64,000 nucleotides of DNA, from assembly GCF_036997615.1 (NCBI RefSeq), contig NZ_JAWLQA010000011.1; one strand, written 5' to 3'. Positions 46,752 to 56,006 of the stretch are shown piece after piece. The position numbers and the translations under genes are program-made. The stretch's first letter is position 1; each line of letters opens with the position of its first letter. A model generated the notes under the pieces. That model was not told the DNA's origin. It was given only the letters and a program-made list of their open reading frames with translations, and made no database searches. The DNA is from Brachyspira sp949287565. Lineage in GTDB: Bacteria > Spirochaetota > Brachyspiria > Brachyspirales > Brachyspiraceae.

Positions 46752-47477
46752 ATGGTGAAAAATATGGATATAGAAAAAGAAATGAGTAATTATATTAATC
46801 CTCTTTATGAAGACAATCATATAATAGTAGCAGTAAAGCCTCCTAATATACCAACTCAGGGAGATATAACAGGAGATGTTTCTTTTTTTGAGAATATAAA
46901 AGATTATATAAAAATTAAGTACAATAAAAAAGGTAATGTATTTTTAGGACTTGTACATAGATTGGATAGACCTGTATCAGGAGTAATAGTATTTGCAAAG
47001 ACTTCAAAGGCTGCTTCAAGATTAAGCGAGGCTATAAGAGATAGAAAATTTGAGAAGACTTATTATGCTGTTGTTAACGGCATACTTTTAGAAAAAGAAG
47101 CTAAACTTGAAAATTATCTTATAAAAAAAACAAATAAATTAGGTAATATAGCTCAGGTTGTTTTTGAAAACACAAAGAATGCTAAAATAGCCAAATTAAA
47201 ATATAATGTTATAAAAGAAGATGTAATAAAAAATCTTAGCTTATTAAAAATAGAATTAGAAACAGGCAGATTTCATCAAATAAGAGTGCAGCTTTCTAAT
47301 ATAGGACATGTTATATATGGCGACAGAAAATATGGAAGTTATATAAAGTATGATAGAAATGATGTTCCTTTAGCTTTATTTGCTAAAAGTCTTAAATTTC
47401 CTCATCCTACAAAAGATGAAGAAATATATGTTGAAGCTGATTTGCCTTCATATAATCCTTGGAATATATTTAATTAG
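46752..47477 (+). CDS. RluA-family pseudouridine synthase
   Basis: 241 residues, with the catalytic motif HRLDRPVSG (D72) and the later GRFHQIRVQLSNIGHVIYGDRKYG. The N-terminus lacks an S4 domain, so it is the short RluA/YqcB-like type; the target uridine (23S rRNA or tRNA) cannot be told. Two in-frame ATGs (46752 and 46764) are possible; the first is kept, the second is preceded by GGTG. Confidence 0.88.
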   Translation: MVKNMDIEKEMSNYINPLYEDNHIIVAVKPPNIPTQGDITGDVSFFENIKDYIKIKYNKKGNVFLGLVHRLDRPVSGVIVFAKTSKAASRLSEAIRDRKFEKTYYAVVNGILLEKEAKLENYLIKKTNKLGNIAQVVFENTKNAKIAKLKYNVIKEDVIKNLSLLKIELETGRFHQIRVQLSNIGHVIYGDRKYGSYIKYDRNDVPLALFAKSLKFPHPTKDEEIYVEADLPSYNPWNIFN

Positions 47478-47502
47478 TTATGAAAAAAAATAAAATTTGG
47501 GC

Positions 47503-47531
47503 TTGACAAAAAATTAATAATATAGTATTAT
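47503..47531 (+). promoter_or_regulatory. Promoter of the tRNA-Lys/tRNA-Glu unit
   Basis: TTGACA (47503-47508), a 17-nt spacer and TATTAT (47526-47531), 32 bp before tRNA-Lys. Confidence 0.85.
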
Positions 47532-47563
47532 ATACAAACATTTGAATGAATGTGAAAACAAAC

Positions 47564-47636
47564 GGGCCAATAGCTCAGTCGGTAGAGCATCGCCCTTTTA
47601 AGGCGGTTGTCGAAGGTTCGAACCCTTCTTGGCTCA
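47564..47636 (+). tRNA. tRNA-Lys (TTT)
   Basis: 73 nt: acceptor arms GGGCCAA and TTGGCTC (G2-U71 wobble), D-arm TAGCTCAGTCGGTAGAGCA, anticodon TTT within GCCCTTTTAAGGC, T-arm GAAGGTTCGAACCCTTC, discriminator A. CCA not encoded. Followed 26 nt later by tRNA-Glu. Confidence 0.97.
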
Positions 47637-47662
47637 CATCAATCAAAAGTTCTTTAATATAT

Positions 47663-47736
47663 GCCGGTGTGGTGAAGAGGTTTAACACACAGGATTTTCA
47701 TTCCTGCACTCGCGGGTTCGAAACCCGTCACCGGTT
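47663..47736 (+). tRNA. tRNA-Glu (TTC)
   Basis: 74 nt: anticodon stem CAGGA/TCCTG with loop TTTTCAT (anticodon TTC, 47697-47699), T-arm GCGGGTTCGAAACCCGT, acceptor GCCGGTG with CACCGGT. The first pair is G1-U72 and the discriminator is U, both odd for Glu. No CCA encoded. Co-transcribed with tRNA-Lys. Confidence 0.9.
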
Positions 47737-47743
47737 CATTGTT

Positions 47744-47772
47744 GCCGTACTGATAATTAGTACGGCTTTTTT
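47744..47772 (+). terminator. tRNA operon terminator
   Basis: Arms GCCGTACT (47744-47751) and AGTACGGC (47759-47766) followed by TTTTTT. Confidence 0.92.
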
Positions 47773-48184
47773 ATTATTGCTAGCTATAAACTTTTTATTT
47801 ATATGATAAAAAATCTGTTTTAAAATTTAATAACATAACCAATATTTTTATAATAAAATATTAAAGCAAGTAGTTTATATATAACTTTTTGAAATTTAAT
47901 TATATACAATTTATTAAATTTAAATATATTATATATCTGTTTTTGCAACTTTTGCCATGGGAAAAGTTGATATATTTTATTATTGATATAGTAATAAATC
48001 TTTGAAATATATATTACAACTAAAGTTATCAGCTATTTTTTATTAAGTTTATCACTAGCGATAATAAAAATGTTATAGAATATAAAATAAATAAAATACA
48101 AAAAGCGACAGGTGTGTAACTTAATAAATTAAGTTAAGCCTTTAGCAAACCAAGTACAGATGGGCGAGCATAACAATAATAAAA
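47773..48184. other. Gene-free stretch with a GC-richer patch
   Basis: No ORF. Mostly AT-rich. At 48104-48172 the sequence is richer in GC and contains a 20-bp palindrome (48117-48136, TAACTTAAT then AA then ATTAAGTTA) whose build matches the hairpin at 98-117. The patch may be a decayed repeat or a small RNA; nothing decides this. Confidence 0.4.
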
Positions 48185-48213
48185 AAAGCAGAATATTTTT
48201 AATATCCTGCTTT
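48185..48213. terminator. Terminator of the TPR gene
   Basis: Arms AAAGCAG and CTGCTTT, extended by ATATT/AATAT inside, with T-rich tail on the minus strand. Confidence 0.8.
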
Positions 48214-48234
48214 ATTTGTTTATATTACTTAATA

Positions 48235-50130
48235 TTAATTATTATACATTAATTCTTTTTTAGTAAGTACCTGTCTTAAACCGTCTTTAGCCTGAGAATC
48301 TCCGCCATCATAACTTAAAGCATTTCTGTAACTTTCTTCAGCATTATCAAGTTCATTCATTCTATAATAGCATTTACCTAAAACTAAATTAATATCAAAC
48401 ATATCTCTTTTTGTTGTAGCTAAATTTAAAGCCTCATTATAAGCATATATAGCCTCATTATACTGGAGTCTTCTATAAGAGAATGCTCCATAAAGCATAT
48501 AATTTTCTACACTAGGGGACATTTCTACTAATTGTCTGTAATAAGCAGAAGCATCATTATAAGATCGTATTTCTTCCATCATCGTTGCTAATGTTATCCA
48601 AGCATTTTCTCTTACTAAGATAGTATTATTATCATCATTAGCAGCTATAAGAAGAGATTCTTTTGCTTTCTCATAATCTTTTGTTTTATAATAAAGCATT
48701 CCAGCTCTGTATATACTTTCTCTATCCTTAGGATATTTAGAAAGTGTATAATTATAATAATTCAATGCCTCATTATTATTACCTATACTTTCATAGTAAA
48801 CAGCTAATGTTCTGCTAGGGAAAGCATTTCCTACATCCTCAGCAATAGATTCTTTTAATAATTTTATACCTTTATCTGAATTTCCATAATATAATTCTAA
48901 TTCGCCAAGTCTAGGCATAAATATAGCATTATTAGTTTCTATCTTATATATTTCCTGATAGTATCTTAAAGATGACATAAAATCTTTTTGTCTGTATGTT
49001 ATATCTCCAAGTCTTTCCAATGCTGTTTTATATAAATCATCTTTATTATTAGCCATTATGATTTTTTTATAATTTGCTTCTGCTTCTTTAAGCATACTTC
49101 CTTTATAATATGCATTAGCAAGCAAACCTGTAGCACCATAAGTATTGGTATAATCTTTCATCCTTACCAATCTTAAATAATATTTTACAGATCTATCATA
49201 AGCATTTTCTTTTTCGTACAATTCACCTAATGCAAGTATCGTATCAATATCATTAGGATTTTGTTCTAATATCTGCTCATATACTTTTTTTATACCGTCA
49301 TAGTCTTCAACCTGCTCATATATTTTTACAAGTCTTTTTATAGAGTCAGGTTTTGTATCTGAATTAACTAAACTTTTCAAATACATTTCTATAGCACTGT
49401 CCGTATCACCTGATATTACGTATATGTCGCCTAATATAGTAGCAGCTTTATCAGCATATTCTCCTTTGCTTCTTCTAACTAATTTAGTTAAAGTATCATA
49501 AGCAACACTTTGAAAACCTTCATTTAGTGCTATTAATCCTACATAAAATAAAGCTTCATCATTTTCTTCTAAAGTTAAAACTCTTTCATAATATCCCTTA
49601 GCCAATCTAGGTAAATCTCTTTCCATATAGAATCTTCCTAATGTAAGAAGGCTAGGTATATAATTGCTGTTTATTGATAATGAAGTTTCTAATGATACTA
49701 AAGCTTCATCATACATTTCTTTTTTTAGATATGATATTCCTAAATTATGTTTTAGCTGCTCATCTAAATACAATGAATTTGTCATAGTATTAAATATTTT
49801 TATTGCATTATCATAATCTTTTGTTTCATTGTATATTTTTCCCAAAAGTATATTAGCTTCATATTCTTTTTTTGGATCTATGGTATTTCTTATTTCTTTT
49901 TTCAATATAGATTTAGCCTTATTATAATCTTTATTATTATAATATTCTTTAGCCAAGGTATAATCATCTACAATTTGAGAATTTAATTTTACTTTGCCTT
50001 GTATTATTGCTACATTTAATGATAATATAGCTATCAAACCTAAGGCTCCTATAGATAATATAAAAACTATCATCTGTATGTTTTTATATTTAGCCAATCT
50101 TTTATTGTATGTCTTTTTCTTGTATACCAT
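48235..50130 (-). CDS. TPR-repeat membrane-anchored protein
   Basis: 631 residues. A membrane helix near 21-43 follows a basic cytoplasmic N-terminus, so the rest is probably outside the cytoplasm. About 14 TPR repeats fill 55-620, for example YNNKDYNKAKSILKKEI and NALSYDGGDSQAKDGLRQVL at the end. It overlaps nusB by 29 bp and has GGGATTTT as ribosome site. Likely a scaffold at the inner membrane; no partner suggested by neighbours. Confidence 0.8.
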   Translation of the reverse strand: MVYKKKTYNKRLAKYKNIQMIVFILSIGALGLIAILSLNVAIIQGKVKLNSQIVDDYTLAKEYYNNKDYNKAKSILKKEIRNTIDPKKEYEANILLGKIYNETKDYDNAIKIFNTMTNSLYLDEQLKHNLGISYLKKEMYDEALVSLETSLSINSNYIPSLLTLGRFYMERDLPRLAKGYYERVLTLEENDEALFYVGLIALNEGFQSVAYDTLTKLVRRSKGEYADKAATILGDIYVISGDTDSAIEMYLKSLVNSDTKPDSIKRLVKIYEQVEDYDGIKKVYEQILEQNPNDIDTILALGELYEKENAYDRSVKYYLRLVRMKDYTNTYGATGLLANAYYKGSMLKEAEANYKKIIMANNKDDLYKTALERLGDITYRQKDFMSSLRYYQEIYKIETNNAIFMPRLGELELYYGNSDKGIKLLKESIAEDVGNAFPSRTLAVYYESIGNNNEALNYYNYTLSKYPKDRESIYRAGMLYYKTKDYEKAKESLLIAANDDNNTILVRENAWITLATMMEEIRSYNDASAYYRQLVEMSPSVENYMLYGAFSYRRLQYNEAIYAYNEALNLATTKRDMFDINLVLGKCYYRMNELDNAEESYRNALSYDGGDSQAKDGLRQVLTKKELMYNN

Positions 50131-50647
50131 CTAAAATCCCATTTACAAATTTATAAGAATCTTTATCGCTAAAAATTTTAGAAATTTCTACCGCCTCATC
50201 TATTACTACAGATTTGGGTATATCTTTCAAAAATATTAGAGAATATATTGACATTCTAATAATTGACTTATCTACATATTGTATTCTTTTTATATCCCAA
50301 TTATTAGAATATTTTTCTATTAAATTATCTATTCTTTCTAAATTATTTATAGTTCCTTCTACCAAAGTTCTAGTGAATGCGAATATATTTTCAGGTATTT
50401 TTTTATCATAATCAAAACTAAGAATTTCATTTATGGTTTCTTTTCTATCATTAATTTCATAAGAATATAAAGACATAACTGCATATATTCTAGCCTGTCT
50501 TCTTGCTCCATAAGATGATAAATCTAAATCTTTAATATTTTCTTTACTTTTAGATTTTATTATCATTTTTTTCTTAACAGCTTTTCTAGGGGCTGCTTCT
50601 GTATTTTCAGCTTCATTGTTATTATTTATATCCATTTCTTCAGACAT
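50102..50647 (-). CDS. nusB: Transcription antitermination protein NusB
   Basis: 181 residues from ATG 50647 with AGG before it; a TTG six bases upstream is possible. The NusB core starts near residue 50 (RRQARIYAVMSLYSYE) and includes FTRTLVEGTINNLERID, IQYVDKSIIRMSIYSL, VVIDEAVEISKIF and FVNGILDGI. An N-terminal acidic/basic extension of about 45 residues is longer than usual. NusB with NusE binds boxA RNA in rRNA operons. Confidence 0.92.
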   Translation of the reverse strand: MSEEMDINNNNEAENTEAAPRKAVKKKMIIKSKSKENIKDLDLSSYGARRQARIYAVMSLYSYEINDRKETINEILSFDYDKKIPENIFAFTRTLVEGTINNLERIDNLIEKYSNNWDIKRIQYVDKSIIRMSIYSLIFLKDIPKSVVIDEAVEISKIFSDKDSYKFVNGILDGIQEKDIQ

Positions 50648-50732
50648 ATACAAACCTGTAAATAATAATTTTGATAATATTTTTTTTATATTTTCGGAAT
50701 ATATATCATAAAAATAATTTGCATATAAAAAA

Positions 50733-50755
50733 GGCTATGATTTATAATCATAGCC
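50733..50755 (-). terminator. adk terminator
   Basis: Arms GGCTATGATT and AATCATAGCC with a 3-nt loop, followed on the minus strand by TTTTTTATATG. Confidence 0.85.
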
Positions 50756-50780
50756 CTATAAAAAGTATAATAATTATCAA

Positions 50781-51338
50781 TTATAATACATCTAATTCTT
50801 TCTTTATCTTAGCATATACTTCTTCAGGAGTACCAACACTCTCTATTTTGATTATTTTTGCTTTATCAGCATAATAATCTAATACAGGCTTGCTTTGATT
50901 TTCAAATACTTTTAATCTATTTTTTATAGTTTCTTCATTATCATCAGCACGGCCTCTTTTTAATAATCTATCTACTATTATTTCTTCTGAAGCAAATATA
51001 TCTATTACAGCACTTATTTTATAATTTAGACTATCCAATATATTTGATAATTCTTTAGCCTGTTCTATAGTTCTAGGAAAACCATCAAGCATAAATCCAT
51101 TTTTACAGTCATCTTTTTTTATTCTGTCTTTAAGCATATCGATAACCAAACTATCTGGTACTAATTCTCCCTTATCCATATATGATTTAGCTGTTTTTCC
51201 AAGTTCTGTACCATTAGCAATGTTTTCTCTAAGCATATCTCCTGTTGCAATATGAGATATAGAGTAATCTTTTTCAATTAAGGCAGATTGAGTTCCCTTT
51301 CCAACTCCGGGAGCTCCTATAAAAATTATATTAAGCAT
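50781..51338 (-). CDS. adk: Adenylate kinase (short form)
   Basis: 185 residues, a short-LID adenylate kinase. P-loop GAPGVGKGTQ at 7-16, ATGDMLRENIANGTELG, GFMLDGFPRTIEQA, and the short lid KRGRADDNEETIKNRL without zinc cysteines. It interconverts ATP+AMP and 2 ADP. Ribosome site AGGAG. Confidence 0.96.
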   Translation of the reverse strand: MLNIIFIGAPGVGKGTQSALIEKDYSISHIATGDMLRENIANGTELGKTAKSYMDKGELVPDSLVIDMLKDRIKKDDCKNGFMLDGFPRTIEQAKELSNILDSLNYKISAVIDIFASEEIIVDRLLKRGRADDNEETIKNRLKVFENQSKPVLDYYADKAKIIKIESVGTPEEVYAKIKKELDVL

Positions 51339-51444
51339 ATTATAACTCCTAAAATTATATTATTATTAGTAGTATAGTAAATAATAAGGTTTTGTCAAAT
51401 ATAATTGATAATTTTATAAATTATTATTCATAATACTATTGAAT

Positions 51445-53064
51445 CTACCACCGCCATGAATACATAAGATTTACTCCGCTGTAACCTGCATTAAATGAAA
51501 GCTCTTCAACAGCGAAATTACTTTCGTTTATCCAAAGCATATAATATACGCCAGCAGTTAGAGCAAAAGCACCTGTTAATACCATTCCTGCTATATATAT
51601 ATTCATAGCTGTATTATAATTATTTAAATTTATAGGAGGTCTGTTAGGTTCATTTTTATATTGATTATAATAATTAACCATAGTAGAATCTAATACTTCC
51701 CCAGCATATATATAAGTACCAACTGTAAATATTGCACTTGCTATAGTTAATCCTAAGAATATTTTAGTATTTCTTTCATAATTTTTAAATATTTTATCAG
51801 CCAAAGTAGGTTCTTGAAATTTCTTCATATTAGGTGTAAGTACTAAAGAATTAGTACTATTTACTGTAAATGTACCATAATAATCTATATAATTTGTATT
51901 TGTTATTTTTATGGAATATGTTCCAAAACCAAAATACCTATTAATTACATTAGTAGGAGTTTCTTTTATACCATTAATTATTACTGTACTTTGTTCTTCT
52001 CCAGGTATGTTAATCTGAACTCTTGCACTTTCACTTAATTCTTTTAACTTGAAATTAAGAAGTATATTTTCATTAGTTTTTTCAAATGAAAGCATAGTAT
52101 CTATTGTGTCATAGGCTTCTTTTTTTATTGTGAATCTATGATTATTAGTTGTTAATGCCGGCACATATAAAGTTTGTCCGCTTTTTCCTATAAATACATC
52201 ATCTACATATACAAATGCATCTTCAGGAGTTACATTTATTGCTATAACACCTGTTTTATCTAAATAACTTATTCTATTTGCTATCTCTAATGCATAGTTT
52301 GGCATTTGTTCATCTATTTTTGCTTCCGGTATAGTTATAGAATATGAAGTTATCTTTCTGTCTCTTATATAAGCTATATATGTTACTATACTTATATTAG
52401 GTCTGTCATATTCTACTGTTCCAAATATTGCTATATCTGAATCTCTGGTAAATACATATTTTTTTATATCATCTCCAAAATATTCATAATAATTTTTTCC
52501 TATATCAACCTTTTGAATAAAATCATTAGTACCTTTTAATATTACATTACTTCCATTATAATCAAATATCATTTCATTTGTTTCTAAGAAAAATCCTTCT
52601 GTTTCCGGTGTAATTAATTGAACATTGCTTCTTACATCTCCCCAATTGGTATAAGTTGTAGTTTCATAATTGGTTACAATGATTATATTAGTTCCTTCAG
52701 TTCTGCTTGTATAAGTTATATTAGTAAATTGAAATACTTTATAATTATATGCTCTTTCAAAATCCATAGGATTAATTGTGAAATTCGTTTCTGATTGAAG
52801 TCTTAATGTTTTGTTATATTCTATTTGGTTTGCAACTGCATCGGCAACTGCGAAACATAAATAATTATAATTTGTATTATCTCCTAAATTGGTATATATA
52901 AATACATCTATTTTAGCAGTTTCATCAGTTGTATAGTAAGGTCTTACTTTTTCTATTGTAATGGGCTTTCCGCCGAAAGGATATAACGGAATATATAGTA
53001 AAACAGCTGCTATTATTAATGTTATAATTTTTCTTATATACATATATACATATTGAAAATTCAT
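51445..53064 (-). CDS. PEGA-domain envelope protein
   Basis: 539 residues. A signal peptide or anchor near 8-28 (the true start may be an internal ATG at 53043, since no ribosome site is seen at 53064). A beta-rich region covers 35-260. A PEGA-like domain (about 265-335: GVIAINVTPEDAFVYVDDVFIGKSG) and a second partial PEGA-like segment follow, with two membrane helices near 435-455 and 490-515. PEGA domains occur in surface and wall-associated proteins of bacteria. Single-gene unit; function unknown. Confidence 0.65.
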   Translation of the reverse strand: MNFQYVYMYIRKIITLIIAAVLLYIPLYPFGGKPITIEKVRPYYTTDETAKIDVFIYTNLGDNTNYNYLCFAVADAVANQIEYNKTLRLQSETNFTINPMDFERAYNYKVFQFTNITYTSRTEGTNIIIVTNYETTTYTNWGDVRSNVQLITPETEGFFLETNEMIFDYNGSNVILKGTNDFIQKVDIGKNYYEYFGDDIKKYVFTRDSDIAIFGTVEYDRPNISIVTYIAYIRDRKITSYSITIPEAKIDEQMPNYALEIANRISYLDKTGVIAINVTPEDAFVYVDDVFIGKSGQTLYVPALTTNNHRFTIKKEAYDTIDTMLSFEKTNENILLNFKLKELSESARVQINIPGEEQSTVIINGIKETPTNVINRYFGFGTYSIKITNTNYIDYYGTFTVNSTNSLVLTPNMKKFQEPTLADKIFKNYERNTKIFLGLTIASAIFTVGTYIYAGEVLDSTMVNYYNQYKNEPNRPPINLNNYNTAMNIYIAGMVLTGAFALTAGVYYMLWINESNFAVEELSFNAGYSGVNLMYSWRW

Positions 53065-53291
53065 TTTTTATTTTACCAGTAATTTTATATCAAAAAACAT
53101 CTTTTATCAATACATTGTAATATTTTATTACTTGATGATAAAAAATAATCTATAGTTTTGTAATTAAATAATTATAAAACTAATTTTCACTTTATAGTAT
53201 ATTTTATATATTTAATAGCAGGATTTTTATTGATAGATAATGTTATATTATGATTTTTTTTATTTATTTATTAATAATTAATTAAAATATG

Positions 53292-53320
53292 TTGACAATT
53301 TTTATTGTTTCATATATATT
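53292..53320 (+). promoter_or_regulatory. Promoter of the first aminotransferase gene
   Basis: TTGACA (53292-53297), a 17-nt spacer and TATATT (53315-53320), 46 bp before the start codon. It lies in a 302-bp gap with nothing else recognisable. Confidence 0.7.
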
Positions 53321-53366
53321 TAATTAGCTAAAAATTACTGTTTAGAATAATTAATGGAGAGTCATT

Positions 53367-54563
53367 ATGGATATATCTAAAAGAATTCAGAGATTAAAGG
53401 TTTCACCTGTTAGAAAATTGAATCCTTATGCTGAAGATGCTGTAAAAAGAGGTATAAAAATATATCATCTTAATGTAGGTCAGCCTGATATTGAAACACC
53501 AAAAATATTTTTTGAAGCGATTTCTAAATTTCATGAAAAAACACTTAAATATGAACATTCAAGGGGAATTAAGCCTCTTATAAATAAAATTCAAGCGTAT
53601 TATGATAAATTAGGCGTTCATTATGAAGAAGAAGATATTGTTATTACAAGCGGAGGTTCTGAAGCAATAGCTTTTGCTATGCTTGCTATATTTGATGAAG
53701 GTGATGAAATATTAGTATCTGAGCCATTATATGCTAATTATAAAAGTTTTTATGATGTTTATAATATTAAATATAATGCTGTTAGAACTTATGCTGAAGA
53801 CGGTTTCCATCTTCCTAGCCGTGAAGAGATAGAAAAACATATTACTCCTAAAACTAAAGCATTTATGCTTGCCAATCCTTCTAACCCAACTGGTGTTGTA
53901 TATACTAAAAGAGAATTAGATGATATTGCTTATATCGCTAAGAAATATGATTTATTTATTATAAGTGATGAAGTTTATAGAGAATTTGTATATGGCGATA
54001 GAAAAGCAATAAGTTTCGGTACTTATAAAGATATAGAAGATCATGTTATTATAATAGACTCAATATCAAAAAGATTCTCTGCATGCGGAGCTAGAGTAGG
54101 CTGTCTTATAAGTAAAAATAAAAAATTAATGACAGCTGTATTTAGAGAATGTCAAGCTAGATTATCACTTCCTACTTTAGATATGGTGGGGGCTGCTGCT
54201 TTATATGATTTACCTGATAATTATTTTGATGCTGCTTTAAAAGAGTACGATTATAGAAGAAAAATTATATTTGAAGAACTTGCTACTATGGAAGGCGTAG
54301 TTAGTCAGGAACCAGAGGGAGCTTTCTATGTTCTTGCTAAACTTCCTGTAAAAAATGCTGAAGATTTCATTATATGGCTTTTAAAAGATTTCAATATAAA
54401 CAATGAAACTGTTATGTTCGCACCCGCGGAAGGCTTCTATGCCACTGAAGGATTAGGAAAAAATGAAGTAAGAATTTCCTATGCTTTAGATTCTGAAGAT
54501 TTAAAGAAATCAATGCATATACTTAGAGAAGCGTTGATTAAATATAGGGAAATAGATAAATAA
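53367..54563 (+). CDS. Class I/II PLP aminotransferase, copy 1
   Basis: 398 residues. Fold type I motifs: LNVGQPDIETP, YEHSRGIKPL, SGGSEAIAFAM, NPSNPTGVVY, ISDEVYREFVYGD, and the PLP lysine in DSISKRFSACGARVG; C-terminal EGFYATEGLGKNEVRISYAL with the substrate-binding Arg. Belongs to the aspartate aminotransferase superfamily, probably the I-gamma type; substrate not predictable. Clearly a paralogue of the next gene. Own promoter and terminator. Confidence 0.88.
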   Translation: MDISKRIQRLKVSPVRKLNPYAEDAVKRGIKIYHLNVGQPDIETPKIFFEAISKFHEKTLKYEHSRGIKPLINKIQAYYDKLGVHYEEEDIVITSGGSEAIAFAMLAIFDEGDEILVSEPLYANYKSFYDVYNIKYNAVRTYAEDGFHLPSREEIEKHITPKTKAFMLANPSNPTGVVYTKRELDDIAYIAKKYDLFIISDEVYREFVYGDRKAISFGTYKDIEDHVIIIDSISKRFSACGARVGCLISKNKKLMTAVFRECQARLSLPTLDMVGAAALYDLPDNYFDAALKEYDYRRKIIFEELATMEGVVSQEPEGAFYVLAKLPVKNAEDFIIWLLKDFNINNETVMFAPAEGFYATEGLGKNEVRISYALDSEDLKKSMHILREALIKYREIDK

Positions 54564-54590
54564 TAGTCTTATAAAGATTAAGAGGATTAA

Positions 54591-54630
54591 AAAGGGGCTG
54601 TAATTTATCTTATAGCTCCTTTATTTTTTT
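54591..54630 (+). terminator. Terminator between the two aminotransferases
   Basis: Arms AAAGGGGCTGTAA and TTATAGCTCCTTT (G-U pairs) followed by ATTTTTTT. Confidence 0.8.
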
Positions 54631-54733
54631 ATATAGCATATATTAAAATTTTACTTATTGTCAGTAAATAGTTTTTTATATTATTAAAATTTTATTTATA
54701 TATACATAACAACATAATAAATTGGAGTTTATC

Positions 54734-55942
54734 ATGTATTTATCTAAAAGAGTACAGCAGCTTAAAGCTTCACCTATAAGAAGATTAAATATTTATGCAG
54801 AAGAAGCTGTTAAAAGAGGAATAAAAATACATCACCTTAATATAGGTCAGCCTGATATAGAAACACCTAGAGTATATTTTGATGCCATTGCAAATAGCTG
54901 TGATATGAAAACTGTTAAATATGAACATTCAAGAGGAACAAAAGATCTCATTAGAAAAATTCAAGCATATTATGAAAGATTGGGTGTTCATTATGAAGAA
55001 GATGAGATAATAATAACTAATGGAGGAAGTGAGGCAATACTTCTTAGTTTGATTGCTATATTTGATGAAGGCGATGAGATGCTTGTAGCAGAACCTTATT
55101 ATGCTAATTATAATAGCTTTTATGATATACTTAATATAAAAAGAAATATTGTAAGGACTTATGCTGAAGATGGGTTTCATCTGCCAAGCCGAGAAATAAT
55201 AGAAAAAAGCATTACTAAAAAAACGAAAGGTTATTTGTTTTCAAATCCTTCTAATCCTACAGGAGTTGTGTCTACAAAAAAAGAGTTAGATGATATAGCA
55301 TATTTAGCTAAAAAACATGATTTTTTTATTATAAGCGATGAAGTATATAGAGAATTTGTTTATGGCGATAGAAAGGCTATAAGTTTTGGTACTTATAATG
55401 ATATAGCAGAGAATGTTGTTATAATAGATTCTATTTCAAAAAGATTTTCTGCATGCGGAGCTAGAATAGGGTGTGTAATAAGTAAGAATAAAGAATTTAT
55501 GGAAGCTATTTTTAAAGAATGTCAGACTAGATTATCCGTGCCTACACTTGAAATGATAGGGGCATCTGCTTTATATGATTTGCCTCCTGATTATTTTGAG
55601 GCTACTAGAAAAGAATATGATAATAGAAGAAAGATTCTTTTTGAAGAGCTTACAAAGATGGATGGTGTATTTATGAGAGAACCTGAAGGAGCTTTCTATG
55701 TTCTTGCACAGCTTCCTGTTCAAGATGCTGAAGATTTTGCTATTTGGCTTTTAAAAGATTTCAATATTGATAATGAAACTGTTATGTTTGCTCCGGCAGA
55801 AGGTTTTTATGCTACAGAGGGATTGGGTAAGAATGAAATTAGAATGTGTTATGTACTTGATTCAAAAGATTTGAAAAAGGCTATGAGAATTCTAAAAGAG
55901 GGCTTGATTAATTACAAAAAAGAAGTAGAAAAATCATTATAA
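54734..55942 (+). CDS. Class I/II PLP aminotransferase, copy 2
   Basis: 402 residues from ATG 54734, preceded by GGAG. It shares nearly all motifs with copy 1: NIGQPDIETP, NPSNPTGVVS, ISDEVYREFVYGDRKAISFGTY, DSISKRFSACGARIG. By eye about 70% identical, with differences in the substrate-facing parts (for example SGGSEAIAFAM versus NGGSEAILLSL; RISYAL versus RMCYVL), so specificity may have diverged. A terminator separates the genes; no clear promoter boxes were found before this one. Confidence 0.88.
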   Translation: MYLSKRVQQLKASPIRRLNIYAEEAVKRGIKIHHLNIGQPDIETPRVYFDAIANSCDMKTVKYEHSRGTKDLIRKIQAYYERLGVHYEEDEIIITNGGSEAILLSLIAIFDEGDEMLVAEPYYANYNSFYDILNIKRNIVRTYAEDGFHLPSREIIEKSITKKTKGYLFSNPSNPTGVVSTKKELDDIAYLAKKHDFFIISDEVYREFVYGDRKAISFGTYNDIAENVVIIDSISKRFSACGARIGCVISKNKEFMEAIFKECQTRLSVPTLEMIGASALYDLPPDYFEATRKEYDNRRKILFEELTKMDGVFMREPEGAFYVLAQLPVQDAEDFAIWLLKDFNIDNETVMFAPAEGFYATEGLGKNEIRMCYVLDSKDLKKAMRILKEGLINYKKEVEKSL

Positions 55943-55961
55943 TTTATAGTGAAAATATAAT

Positions 55962-55997
55962 AAAAAAGGGCTATTAGAATATAGTCCTTTTTTATTT
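55962..55997. terminator. Convergent terminator
   Basis: Arms AAAAAAGGGCTAT and ATAGTCCTTTTTT (one G-U pair) between copy 2 and the convergent hypothetical gene. Confidence 0.85.
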
Positions 55998-56006
55998 GTA
56001 TTTATT

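Noticed and set aside
47546..47806. 86-codon plus-strand ORF
   Set aside because: It runs through tRNA-Lys, tRNA-Glu and their terminator; the reading frame is incidental.
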